NCBI RefSeq assembly: GCF_023206215.1
Contig: NZ_CP065800.1
Location: 3,038,001-3,102,000 of the forward strand
DNA length: 64,000 nt
From: Butyrivibrio fibrisolvens
GTDB taxonomy: Bacteria > Bacillota > Clostridia > Lachnospirales > Lachnospiraceae
Direction: 5' to 3'
Part shown: one piece after another, positions 35,930 to 44,856 of the stretch
Position numbering within the stretch: position 1 is the stretch's first letter
Layout: every line of letters starts with the position of its first letter
Program-made: the position numbers and the translations under genes
Notes under the pieces: model-generated
Database searches by the model: none
What the model was told of the DNA's origin: nothing
Seen by the model: only the letters and a program-made list of their open reading frames with translations

Positions 35930-36219
35930 AAACTTCCAACTTGGGCGGCGCCGTGTCTGAGAAGGTTTTGCATGGGCAGACAGAATATGAATCTTTGCTA
36001 CGTTTTTTAATTGTTTTATAAAATTCATGAGCATGATAGATGAATTTTTTATTCTGCCCGGGGTCCACATGTTTGAGCGAAGCGAGTTTGGACCCCAGAA
36101 TAAAAGAATTCATCTATCATGCCATGAATTATAAAACAATTAACAACGTGGCAAAGATTCATATTCTGTCTGCCCATGCAAGATCTTCTCAGACACAGCG
36201 CCGCCCAAGTTGGAAGTTT
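35930..36219. repeat. Giant palindromic element, copy 2
   Basis: Arms 35930-36066 and 36090-36219 are nearly complementary over about 130 nt and enclose a 23-nt loop that differs from copy 1 by two bases. The inner ~160 bp matches copy 1 at 24566-24724 closely. The outer arms are homologous but diverged, with paired changes: tip GGGGTCC/GGACCCC here against GGGGTTC/GAACCCC there, and TGAATT/AATTCA against TTGAGT/ACTCAA. The outermost bases are AAACTTCCAACTTGG/CCAAGTTGGAAGTTT, the stop-proximal hairpin signature. It fills the gap between the binding-protein terminator and the GH5 gene. Confidence 0.95.
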
Positions 36220-36256
36220 AGACATAAAACCTATAAAATACATCATATCCATTTTC

Positions 36257-36289
36257 TAAAAAGAGGCGATGCATCATGCACCGCCTCTT
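36257..36289 (-). terminator. Intrinsic terminator after the solute-binding protein gene
   Basis: Minus-strand AAGAGGCG/CGCCTCTT with TGCAT/ATGCA inside, followed by T. It closes the long GH43-GH115-ABC operon, so GH5 is transcribed separately. Confidence 0.92.
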
Positions 36290-36372
36290 AAGTTTTATGC
36301 TCTTATACTATTTTTAATAGAAGTTTATTATTAGTATAAAAGCGCTCTCTACTTTGAATCAATGATCCAAAA

Positions 36373-37854
36373 TTATTTGTTAGCTTCGTCGATATAAGCC
36401 TTCCATGTATCAGCAATTGCTTCTGTAAGAGCTGCAACGTCTGCGTTAGGTCCGATGCTCCATACAAGCTCCTCACCAAGCTTAAGGTTAGGAATCATGT
36501 CGTGGTAAGCAACTGTACCGTGCTCAGGCTCAGACATCATTGTGATTGTCTCTGTTACTGCTCTTTCATCGAATACACCCTGACGAGCTGTTGAAAGGAA
36601 TCCGTTGTAATCTTCGTATCCTTCAGGAGCTTCTGTGTAGAGGTTGTAAGCGAATGCGATCTTCCAAGCTCTGTCTGCATCATAGCATCCAGGAATAGCT
36701 GCTGGGTTGTTGCTCCATACGTTTACATAAGTGTCCATCTTAGGTCCCTTAGGGAACATTACGAAACCAACTTCATCTTCCATATCAGCAAGGAATGCAC
36801 CAGGTCCGCCAGCATACTCATCTTCTACCATGAATGCAGCGTGTCCCTGAACGAACTCTTCCTTGTAGTAATCCCATTCAGCACCTTCTGGATCGTGGTT
36901 GTCGAACTTGTTATACATATCTACGCACCACTCAAGAGCTTCCTGAGTCTCAGGAGCTTCAAGGTTGTATACATACTTACCGTCAGCATCCTTAGCTACA
37001 TAAGATCCGCCGTTAGAGAATACAGCTTCAGTTGTCATAACACCTTCGTTAAGTGTAAGACCATATACATCATTGACACCATCGTTATCTGTATCTCTCT
37101 GACACTTAGCCATAAGCTCTTCGAACTTATCCCATGTCCATGTGCCATCTGCCTGCATATCATAGATGCTTTCAGGATCGATACCTGCTTCTGTAAGAAG
37201 TCTCTTGTTGAAGTAAACACCTGTACGAGGCTCAGCGATACCAGCTGACATAGCATAGATGGAATCGCCCTTAGAATACTGCTCGTGGATAAGGTTTGAT
37301 GTGAACTTATCCTGTGTGAAGTCAAGGCAGTCAAGAGTTGCAAGGTCATACATAAGACCATTGTTCATAGCTGAAACGATAGCTGCATCACCTCTTAAGA
37401 TGAATACATAGTTATTATCGTCGCCGCCTGTTGTAACATAGTCTACGAAATCCTGAGGTGTTGTTCCCCAATCGGAAATAGCAACCTGCTTAATCTTGAA
37501 GTTGTATGTCTCCTGGATCCACTCACGATACTCGTCAAGAGATTCCTCATAGTCGTTTGAAGGCTCAGCCGGCTCTTCAGGAGACCACCAGTCACGAACT
37601 ATGATTTCCATTCCGCCAAGATCGATAGGATTACCATTCTCATCTGTGATAATCTTTGGACCCTCTTCCTCAGCTTCTGTAGCTTCATTTGATGCCTGAT
37701 CTGTTGTGCCTTCATTAGCTGTTGAATCAGTAGCTGAATCTCCCTGATTTCCAGCATTACCTGCATCACCTGAACCGCCACAAGCAACAAGACCTGCTGA
37801 CATAGCTGTGATTGTTGCTACAGCAATTGCTTTGTTTGCTAACTGCTTTTTCAT
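36373..37854 (-). CDS. Carbohydrate ABC transporter substrate-binding lipoprotein
   Basis: 493 residues. Lipoprotein signal ending in LVAC (Cys at about 25) and an acidic linker, then a family-1-type sugar-binding protein: EEFVQGHAAFMVEDEYAGGPGAF and the WTWDKFEELMAKCQRD stretch typical of oligosaccharide binders. It would hand xylo-oligosaccharides or related sugars to the two permeases encoded just upstream (38146-40051). A separate -10-like TATACT and a TTATCGATAA palindrome lie before the start, and two hairpin repeats separate it from the permease gene, so its level may exceed that of the permeases. Ribosome site GAAGGAGG. Confidence 0.92.
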   Translation of the reverse strand: MKKQLANKAIAVATITAMSAGLVACGGSGDAGNAGNQGDSATDSTANEGTTDQASNEATEAEEEGPKIITDENGNPIDLGGMEIIVRDWWSPEEPAEPSNDYEESLDEYREWIQETYNFKIKQVAISDWGTTPQDFVDYVTTGGDDNNYVFILRGDAAIVSAMNNGLMYDLATLDCLDFTQDKFTSNLIHEQYSKGDSIYAMSAGIAEPRTGVYFNKRLLTEAGIDPESIYDMQADGTWTWDKFEELMAKCQRDTDNDGVNDVYGLTLNEGVMTTEAVFSNGGSYVAKDADGKYVYNLEAPETQEALEWCVDMYNKFDNHDPEGAEWDYYKEEFVQGHAAFMVEDEYAGGPGAFLADMEDEVGFVMFPKGPKMDTYVNVWSNNPAAIPGCYDADRAWKIAFAYNLYTEAPEGYEDYNGFLSTARQGVFDERAVTETITMMSEPEHGTVAYHDMIPNLKLGEELVWSIGPNADVAALTEAIADTWKAYIDEANK

Positions 37855-38037
37855 ATTTTTCCTCCTTCATAAGAAAAAATTGTTTTATCGATAACCACTG
37901 ATAGTGGAAATCTTCCTTCTCAAAATTTGATCCCCTATAAAGTATACCTAAACTAGTAATTAAATACCATAAGTAAACTTTAAATTATATCATTATTTTG
38001 GTTTCCTGTGGAGCCTGAACACCAGACCCCACAAGGT

Positions 38038-38144
38038 GGACTGTTTACAGTTCAGGAGTTAAAATTGCCAAAGGCAATTCTAACATCCCACGGATTGTTT
38101 ACAATCCAGGAATTAAAATTGCCAAAGGCAATTTTAATCTCCCA
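38038..38144. repeat. Two tandem 53-bp hairpin units
   Basis: Units 38038-38091 and 38092-38144 each contain the short inverted repeat TGTTTACA and the stem AAATTGCC-AAA-GGCAATT. The second unit ends 1 bp from the permease stop codon. They lie between permease and binding-protein genes, where RNA stems often set unequal expression. Confidence 0.88.
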
Positions 38145-38145
38145 A

Positions 38146-39147
38146 TTACATCTTAATACCTGTAGCACTTATACTCTCTACGAATGCTCTCTGTGCGAAG
38201 AGATAGATAACAATAAGTGGCAGAATGATCATAAGTGTACCTGTTGATAAGATACAGTTGGAATAAGCAACTGAGATAGTTGTCTTGATTCCAGATATTC
38301 TCTGAATATATGCACCAAGTGAATCAACGATTCTTGCAAGTGATGTACTTACAAGAGGTGTTGTTCCAAGGAACATCTTGGAGTAGAATCCATCAGTCCA
38401 CTGCCATACAAATGCGAACAGGAAGCAGGATGAAAGGATTGGCTTACTCTGTGGAAGCATGATCCTTGCAAATGTCCTTAGCATGCCGCATCCGTCAACA
38501 TATGCAGCCTCTTCCATATCACCGGGGATGTTTCTGAAGAACTGTCTTATCATATAGATATAAAGACCATTCTTAAGTCCCATCGCTGTAGCACTCATAA
38601 GATAATATGGAAGCTTGGAACCTCTAAGGTTTATAGTCTCACCTGTTATGAGTTTAATGATTCCAAAAATATCAAAGAATCTGAAGTGCAGATACAGTGA
38701 ACTTACGATTGTCTGCGGAGGGATGAGGATTACAAGGATTACACAAGCAAACCACATATTCTTAAGCGGGAACTTGAATCTTGCAAAACCATATCCAACA
38801 AGTGTACATACAGTAATCTGTAAAAGAGCTATCGTAAATGATATAACGATTGAATTTACAAGAGCCTTAGGATAAGACATTACATCTGATGCCATCTTGT
38901 AATTGGCTGTTGTAAAGTGCTCCGGGATATTAGTAACAATCGGGTTATACAGATCCTGCTCTGTCATGAAGCTGACAGAGATCTTATTCAGAATAGGCTG
39001 AAGTATAAGGAAGCACATTCCGAACAAAAGGATGAATCTGCAGATACTTACAGCTATCTCTATGATCTTCTTTCTAAGGAGATATCCGCCTGAACGCCTG
39101 TTTCTCTCCCAGAATCCGAGCTTTTCGATATTCTTTGCTTTAGTCAT
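38146..39147 (-). CDS. Carbohydrate ABC transporter permease (MalG type)
   Basis: 333 residues with six predicted helices. The coupling loop EEAAYVDGCGMLRTFARIMLP is the EAA motif of CUT1 permeases. The ribosome site AGGAGG is clear and the gene overlaps the partner permease gene by 8 bp. It forms a channel with the 39140-40051 product and serves the binding protein at 36373. The ATPase is not in the window; many Firmicutes CUT1 systems share one MsmX-like ATPase encoded elsewhere. Confidence 0.92.
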   Translation of the reverse strand: MTKAKNIEKLGFWERNRRSGGYLLRKKIIEIAVSICRFILLFGMCFLILQPILNKISVSFMTEQDLYNPIVTNIPEHFTTANYKMASDVMSYPKALVNSIVISFTIALLQITVCTLVGYGFARFKFPLKNMWFACVILVILIPPQTIVSSLYLHFRFFDIFGIIKLITGETINLRGSKLPYYLMSATAMGLKNGLYIYMIRQFFRNIPGDMEEAAYVDGCGMLRTFARIMLPQSKPILSSCFLFAFVWQWTDGFYSKMFLGTTPLVSTSLARIVDSLGAYIQRISGIKTTISVAYSNCILSTGTLMIILPLIVIYLFAQRAFVESISATGIKM

Positions 39148-40051
39148 AGTAGTAAACCTCCTTAGAGATCAGGAATGATGAGATTCCTATAAATGCCAGG
39201 ACAACTATGAAGTATACCCAGGACATCGCTGAAGCTCTGCCGTACTGCATCTGATCGATCATTACAGCCTGAATCTTCTTAATAACCTCGTTATCAGATC
39301 TCATGCAGAAGTCAACTACTGTATAAATCCAGTTAACAAGGAACATTGAGCTTATCATAGGGAATGTGATCTTCCAAAGACTTTCCCACTTAGTACATCC
39401 TTCGATATCAGCTGCTTCATACATACTGCTTGAGATTGTCTGAAGACCTGACAGGAAGATGATGATCTGAATACCTGATGCTATAGCAACATCATAGATA
39501 TTATCAATAACTTCGAAGACCTTCTCAAAAGCTCTTACACCAACTCCGGAAGTTCTTAAGATCTCTTCCAGAGCTGCTGTGATGCTAACACCGCTTGTTG
39601 TATCTTCGATCTGAGCTGCAAGTGTAGCCATAAGCTGGTTATTGGTTTCAAGTCCTAAGATAACACCGGATGAAAGGATAACCGGAAGGAAGAATATTGC
39701 ACGTACAAGTGCTCTTCCCTTGAACTTCTGATTAAGTATAAGTGCTACGAAGAATGAAAATACTATGATAGCCAGTGAGTAGACAACCATTCTTCCAAGC
39801 TCTTCTACAAGAAGTCTTGTATACTCAGGATCAACTCTGAATGCATATTTTAGGTTCTCGAGTTTGTTAAATGTAAGTGTGAAGTTACCGGATCCAAGAC
39901 TTACTTCAGAAAAGCTCATGTGCAGTGACTGTAAGAGTGGCTTAACCATAAAGGCAAGGAATCCAATAATAAATGGCGATATAAACAAATATCCGGCAAT
40001 GGCTTTTCTCTTTTGAAGACCCGCCAGTTTATTCTTTTGCTTCTTCATCAT
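39140..40051 (-). CDS. Carbohydrate ABC transporter permease (MalF type)
   Basis: 303 residues, about six helices. It begins with the KRKAIAGYLFISPFIIGFLAF stretch of CUT1 permeases and has a coupling loop YEAADIEGCTKWESLWKITFP. A loop of about 60 residues between helices (after LILNQKF) is longer than usual and probably extracellular. Partner of the gene at 38146. Ribosome site GGAAAGGA before a double ATG. Confidence 0.91.
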   Translation of the reverse strand: MMKKQKNKLAGLQKRKAIAGYLFISPFIIGFLAFMVKPLLQSLHMSFSEVSLGSGNFTLTFNKLENLKYAFRVDPEYTRLLVEELGRMVVYSLAIIVFSFFVALILNQKFKGRALVRAIFFLPVILSSGVILGLETNNQLMATLAAQIEDTTSGVSITAALEEILRTSGVGVRAFEKVFEVIDNIYDVAIASGIQIIIFLSGLQTISSSMYEAADIEGCTKWESLWKITFPMISSMFLVNWIYTVVDFCMRSDNEVIKKIQAVMIDQMQYGRASAMSWVYFIVVLAFIGISSFLISKEVYYYD

Positions 40052-40065
40052 TAAATCCTTTCCGC

Positions 40066-42660
40066 TTATGATCTCACTACCAGATAATCTCTGGCAGGAA
40101 TTGTCTGACCGTCTGCTGTTACATCTTCAAAATCATAGTTGACATATACCTTGGTTCCATCAGCATAAGTAGTTACAGAAAGTGTACCTGACAGGTTCTG
40201 ATGATCTACCATTTCCTGATTGAATACATGTCCAAGCTGTTCATTGTATCTTGTGTAGTACTCTACCATTCTGTCGCGCCATGCATCATAGTCTGATCCA
40301 TAGTACTCTGTGTAAAGTGTCTTCTGAAGTGCGAATGAAGATTCTTTCATAACTGTGAATGAAAGACCTGCACCATACTCTGCGCTATAGAGAAGCTGCT
40401 GTACATCATCTCCGCAGATGTTAAGAGGATAACCTGTGTAGTTTACATATCCGTGTATAGCCAGCTGATAGAAAGGAACACATTCATCAAGGATTGTGTA
40501 ATCATTTCCTCTAAGATCCATATTAGTAACCATGCTTGCATATGGAACTACATAGTCGTTACCCATATTGACCATAATGTTCTGGCCAGAATCATTAACT
40601 GCCTGGAATCTTGCAACCTGAGAATTAAGAACTGATTCTCTGGAGTGAGTATCCTTAACATAATAGTCAGCAGAAAGATCTTTACCGTCATCTTCGAATG
40701 ATACGCCTGCGCCGTAGCCAGCTGCTGCATTTACAAGATTGTCAGACATCTGTCCGGCAAGTGTTGAATGAAGAAGGTAGAATGTCTTAGCGCCTTCTCT
40801 CTGAGCATATGTTACAGCACTGTACTGATAGAGCTCTGCTCTTTCCTTGTTGATGAACTTAGCTGCATCTGTGTATGAGAAGAAACCATCGAAGATATTT
40901 GAGTTGTACTCATACTGTGTTACACCGTTAAGATACAGGTTAATGTTCTGCTGCTTAGCATAATCACTAAGAGCTGTAAGATCCTTCTTGCCGCCAAGAC
41001 CGCCTACAAGGTTAACATTCTCAAGGAGCTTCTGGCTTACACCACCATTGCACCAGCCTGACATCTTAACTGACATATTGTTAAAGCCGTTTGCATTAAG
41101 ATCTTCAAGTATGCCCTGTGCTTCTGCATATGTTGTAAGAGGAAGAGGCCTTGATACAGGAACACCGACAATCTGCTTAACCTTGTCAACTGCACCTACG
41201 ATCTCAACTTCTACAGGAGCTTCTGCATCAGTGTTAAGTGCCATGTAATCTCCATATTTATTCTGGAGATAAGAGCCATAACCCTTAGCCATATCTACAT
41301 AGCTGCCTGAATCTACGAATTTGTATCTCTGAGACAGATTCTCATCAGGAAGTTCTTCGAGATATTTGTAGATCTCGGAATTAGCGATATCTGCAACTTC
41401 ATACTGCTCTCTCTGACAGATGCTGTATACAGCATTTACATAGTTATAATTGTTGTTCTTGCCGGATATATCAGCCTGAACGGAAGCATATGACTTACCA
41501 TCTTCAAGCATACAGATGAATGAATCATCACCCTGAGATATTCCGTATACACCAAATGATGCTCTTGTGTTATGAACCAGGGCCTTACGTGAAAGGCACA
41601 TATCCCATCCATAAACGTTTGCATAATAACTGTTCTGTGAAGTCTTACCATTATTGAAGTTGATGATAGCACCGCCGCCTTCAGGAACCATCATGAATCC
41701 CTGATCATCTTTGCCACCTGCTCCAAAATATGGAAGAACTGAAAGTGTGTAGATCGGATAATCTGATTTGTACTCAAGCTCTTTAAGAGGAACCTCTACA
41801 ACAAGCTCATCGCCTTCAAGTCTGTAGATAACATTTACATTGAAGATAGGTTTGTCATTGACTGTCTCTGAAAGATCGAGTTCTTTGTCAGCAAGATACT
41901 GTTCATATGTGTATCCGGCTTCTTCAAAATACTTCTGAATTGTCTTTTTAACATTATCCTTAGTACCGGGACGAAGAACATATATAACGTTTGTCTCTAA
42001 TATAGGATAGTTAGCAAGAAGTTCTTCTTTATTATCCTTTTTACCAAGATCATTAATATCATACTTTTTGTAATACTCGCCTATGATATTAAGACCTTCC
42101 TTGGTCATAGCTCCGGTCCACTTCTCATAATCCTCTGCTGTACATACCGGAGGAATTACGAATTCTTTCTGAACCTGTCCAAGTGAATATTTAACTTCAA
42201 TCTGGTCTTCACCGGGTATTACTTCATAGATCTTATTCTTTACAGAATAGTTGAATGAATCATATGTGGTTTCAAGACCTGCCTCTGTGTTAAAAGACAT
42301 AACAAGAGTTGACTGAAGTTTTGCCTTCTCCTCAGGAAGTGCGATGGGATCATCTTCACTTCCATCAGGGCATGATTTCCATACTTTACCGCTTGACTTT
42401 ACAAGCAGTTCGAACTGTGTGGTCTCAGGATCCATAGTAAGCTTTAATGAATCATTTTCGATAACCACAGGTCCTTCGATTTCCGTATACGCGTTTGGTT
42501 CGATAATCTCAGGTGGGACTTCCGCATTCTGATAAGTAACGACCGCAAATACAATTGCTCCGATTATAGCCAGGAATATCACAGGAGCAATCATACTCTT
42601 GAGAGTTTCTTTTATAGCGTTTCGTCTCTCTACCTGTCTTTCTGTCAATTCTTTTTTCAT
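40066..42660 (-). CDS. DUF5696 membrane-anchored extracellular protein
   Basis: 864 residues from the ATG with GGGAG upstream; an ATG four codons earlier overlaps the preceding stop. One N-terminal helix (about 15-40, IAPVIFLAIIGAIVFAVVTY) would leave the rest outside. The early part is beta-rich; the later half (from about 500, PLTTYAEAQGILEDLNANGFNNMSVKMSGW) reads like a TIM barrel, with FSFEDDGKDLSADYY-type acidic residues in strands. This matches the DUF5696 family, which is found next to sugar ABC permeases in Firmicutes and has no known activity. Its place between permeases, YIP1 and NHL proteins suggests a role in handling oligosaccharides at the membrane (inference). Confidence 0.85.
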   Translation of the reverse strand: MKKELTERQVERRNAIKETLKSMIAPVIFLAIIGAIVFAVVTYQNAEVPPEIIEPNAYTEIEGPVVIENDSLKLTMDPETTQFELLVKSSGKVWKSCPDGSEDDPIALPEEKAKLQSTLVMSFNTEAGLETTYDSFNYSVKNKIYEVIPGEDQIEVKYSLGQVQKEFVIPPVCTAEDYEKWTGAMTKEGLNIIGEYYKKYDINDLGKKDNKEELLANYPILETNVIYVLRPGTKDNVKKTIQKYFEEAGYTYEQYLADKELDLSETVNDKPIFNVNVIYRLEGDELVVEVPLKELEYKSDYPIYTLSVLPYFGAGGKDDQGFMMVPEGGGAIINFNNGKTSQNSYYANVYGWDMCLSRKALVHNTRASFGVYGISQGDDSFICMLEDGKSYASVQADISGKNNNYNYVNAVYSICQREQYEVADIANSEIYKYLEELPDENLSQRYKFVDSGSYVDMAKGYGSYLQNKYGDYMALNTDAEAPVEVEIVGAVDKVKQIVGVPVSRPLPLTTYAEAQGILEDLNANGFNNMSVKMSGWCNGGVSQKLLENVNLVGGLGGKKDLTALSDYAKQQNINLYLNGVTQYEYNSNIFDGFFSYTDAAKFINKERAELYQYSAVTYAQREGAKTFYLLHSTLAGQMSDNLVNAAAGYGAGVSFEDDGKDLSADYYVKDTHSRESVLNSQVARFQAVNDSGQNIMVNMGNDYVVPYASMVTNMDLRGNDYTILDECVPFYQLAIHGYVNYTGYPLNICGDDVQQLLYSAEYGAGLSFTVMKESSFALQKTLYTEYYGSDYDAWRDRMVEYYTRYNEQLGHVFNQEMVDHQNLSGTLSVTTYADGTKVYVNYDFEDVTADGQTIPARDYLVVRS

Positions 42661-42671
42661 ATAAGCTCCCA

Positions 42672-43328
42672 TTACAACCTAAATAGAAATTCTCTACCTA
42701 AAGAGATAAAGTAAGCGACACCCTGTGAGATCATACTGAAGAATATCATTAAGATAAAGATCATTACCAGCATCGCAAAAAGTGTAAATACTGTGAATAA
42801 AATGTTCTTACCAAATGAAAACTCATGTATCTGTCCCATGGCTGTTACTATCAGTATTCCTGCGTAGACAAGTGTGAGTCCGCTAAGTACTGTATAGAAC
42901 TCCTGCTCATCTACTGTTACATAATTACTGAAGATCATCAGAGGAAGCTGTACAAGCGGATAAGGAGTAAGGCCGTAACATGTTGCCATGTATACCTGGC
43001 CAAGTCTTCCTTTACCATCAAATAGTGTTGTAAGTCCCCAGTTACCAATAACCCACAATGCAAGTGGGAAAAGAATACTTGCAATGTATAAGAAAATATT
43101 TAAGTCTTCCCAGTAAACCGTTAAGAATATAAAGCTTGTGAAGCGAAGCTTCAAAACACGAATCAAAACTGTTGCAAATAGAATCGTGTTGGCTGCAGCC
43201 ATTGTTCCTCGTTTTTCATGAGTGAGATCCCAGAAACCATCAAGAGGATGTGACATGCAGTACAAGGCAAACTTTAACGAATCCAGGTATTTAGTCCTTT
43301 TATCCTTTTGTGTTAAAACTTGAAGCAT
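42672..43328 (-). CDS. YIP1-family membrane protein
   Basis: 218 residues with five predicted helices after a cytoplasmic N-terminus containing HPLDGFWDLTHEKRG. The fold fits PF04893 (YIP1). Bacterial members have no defined function, but they recur in clusters with DUF5696 and NHL/TPR proteins beside sugar permeases. The ATG has GGAGG and starts 1 bp past the NHL gene stop, and its own stop lies 11 bp before the DUF5696 start, so the three are coupled. Confidence 0.86.
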   Translation of the reverse strand: MLQVLTQKDKRTKYLDSLKFALYCMSHPLDGFWDLTHEKRGTMAAANTILFATVLIRVLKLRFTSFIFLTVYWEDLNIFLYIASILFPLALWVIGNWGLTTLFDGKGRLGQVYMATCYGLTPYPLVQLPLMIFSNYVTVDEQEFYTVLSGLTLVYAGILIVTAMGQIHEFSFGKNILFTVFTLFAMLVMIFILMIFFSMISQGVAYFISLGREFLFRL

Positions 43329-43329
43329 A

Positions 43330-44847
43330 TCATCCTCCGTTACGTTTCATATCATCAATTTCAGCCTTTTCTATTTCCCACTTGATCTTCTTGTATCTCT
43401 CAATGCCAAGCGGAATGAGGAATATAGCCAAGATAACAATAACTATTATTACGATATGATCTTCTACCCATTGTTTTCTGTACTGTTTATAAGCTTTGGA
43501 GTAGTTATCTGCGTCATACTTAAGTTCGAAATAATCCATCGCACCCTTGTAATCTTTCTGACGAAGAAGTGCTCTACCAATTCCTATATAAGCAAGATCA
43601 TAGTTGCCATCAAGTGCCATAACCTGGCGCCATGACTGCTCTGACTCTTCATAAAAGCCCTTATCGAACTGATCGATAGCTTCGTAGATCTGTTGACCGA
43701 ACTCAGTAGGTGTGAAAAGAGTGATAGCACAGTCAAGTTCATCAAGTACGAACAGATCGTAGTCCATATGATCGATAGCAGAAGGTCTTCTGAAGTAACC
43801 ATCCATGTTACCGTTACCACCAAATGCGATCACCATGTTGCCCTGATCATCATAAGCAAAGAGTCTGCCTCTGTTCTTATCAAGGCATACATAGATATCA
43901 TTATCAAAGCAGGTAACATCTGTAAAATAGGATGCGCCTTCATAACCACCGCCGTTACCCATGTAGAGGTCACCTATAACAGGCCATTCACCGTTTCTTA
44001 CAAGGATGTCATTACCCATAAGGTTAAGCTTTCTGATAACATCTACGCTTCCGCTCTTGATTTCTTCTGCTTCACCGGAACCTGTAACAGCATATATGAA
44101 TCCTTCATGATCCATATAGAGGTTATCATACTGAGTAGGTACGAAGTTCTGCATGAGAGCTCTCTGCTCCTGTGTTGCGAACTTCTTCCAGATATAATCT
44201 GTCCAGTTGTAGGTAACAGGTGTAGCTCCTACGAAACCGGCAAATGTTCCATCTGATTCATACTTGACAAGACCCTTGTTGATACCTGATGCTACACAGT
44301 AAACACGCTCTGCGGAGTCAACGGATACCTTTGTAGGCTGGAATACAAGTGCCGGATCAAGTGTTTTATCATTGGGCTTATTGAATTCCATTATGTAGTT
44401 AAGGTCTTTATCAAGCTTTAAGATTCTGGCATTACCGCTATCAGCGATAAAGAAATTGCCATCATCTGACACCTGAACATCTGTAGGTGCTGCAAAAGTG
44501 CTGTTGTCAGCGCCTTTAAACGAATCGATTATCCTCTCAACTTCAAGTGTCTGAGGTGTAGGTCTGTTAAGCTCTATGATCCTGTTATTACCTGTATCAC
44601 ATACATACAGCTTATTGCCTACTACTGTAAGTCCCTGTGGAGATTTGAGCTTTACATCAAGTCCAAGTTCTGATGATGTAAAAACCTTGCTACAGGTATA
44701 TGCATTAGGTGCATCCTGTACATCTCCCCAATAGTCATAAATATATGAGTAGCTTCTCTCGGCAGCTACTGCTGATAGCGGAGCAAGAACTGCTACCGCT
44801 ACCGCACATGCCCCGGCGAGGATTCTCTTAATTGTCGCTTTTTTCAT
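43330..44847 (-). CDS. NHL-repeat and TPR protein with C-terminal membrane anchor
   Basis: 505 residues. A signal peptide (about 1-29) is followed by NHL-type beta-propeller repeats (about 60-370; LKSPQGLTVVGNKLYVCDTGNNRI, FAAPTDVQVSDDGNFFIADSGNARI, FRRPSAIDHMDYDLFVLDELD), then TPR-like helices (about 395-450; YDLAYIGIGRALLRQKDYKGAM) and a single helix at about 463-482. The propeller would be outside and could bind glycan or protein. Expressed with the ABC permease genes on both sides. Ribosome site GGAGGGG. Known function: none. Confidence 0.87.
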   Translation of the reverse strand: MKKATIKRILAGACAVAVAVLAPLSAVAAERSYSYIYDYWGDVQDAPNAYTCSKVFTSSELGLDVKLKSPQGLTVVGNKLYVCDTGNNRIIELNRPTPQTLEVERIIDSFKGADNSTFAAPTDVQVSDDGNFFIADSGNARILKLDKDLNYIMEFNKPNDKTLDPALVFQPTKVSVDSAERVYCVASGINKGLVKYESDGTFAGFVGATPVTYNWTDYIWKKFATQEQRALMQNFVPTQYDNLYMDHEGFIYAVTGSGEAEEIKSGSVDVIRKLNLMGNDILVRNGEWPVIGDLYMGNGGGYEGASYFTDVTCFDNDIYVCLDKNRGRLFAYDDQGNMVIAFGGNGNMDGYFRRPSAIDHMDYDLFVLDELDCAITLFTPTEFGQQIYEAIDQFDKGFYEESEQSWRQVMALDGNYDLAYIGIGRALLRQKDYKGAMDYFELKYDADNYSKAYKQYRKQWVEDHIVIIVIVILAIFLIPLGIERYKKIKWEIEKAEIDDMKRNGG

Positions 44848-44856
44848 GTCCCCTCC

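Noticed and set aside
37880..37900. Catabolite-responsive (cre) site before the binding protein gene
   Set aside because: TTATCGATAA is a palindrome but does not fit the cre consensus well enough to call.
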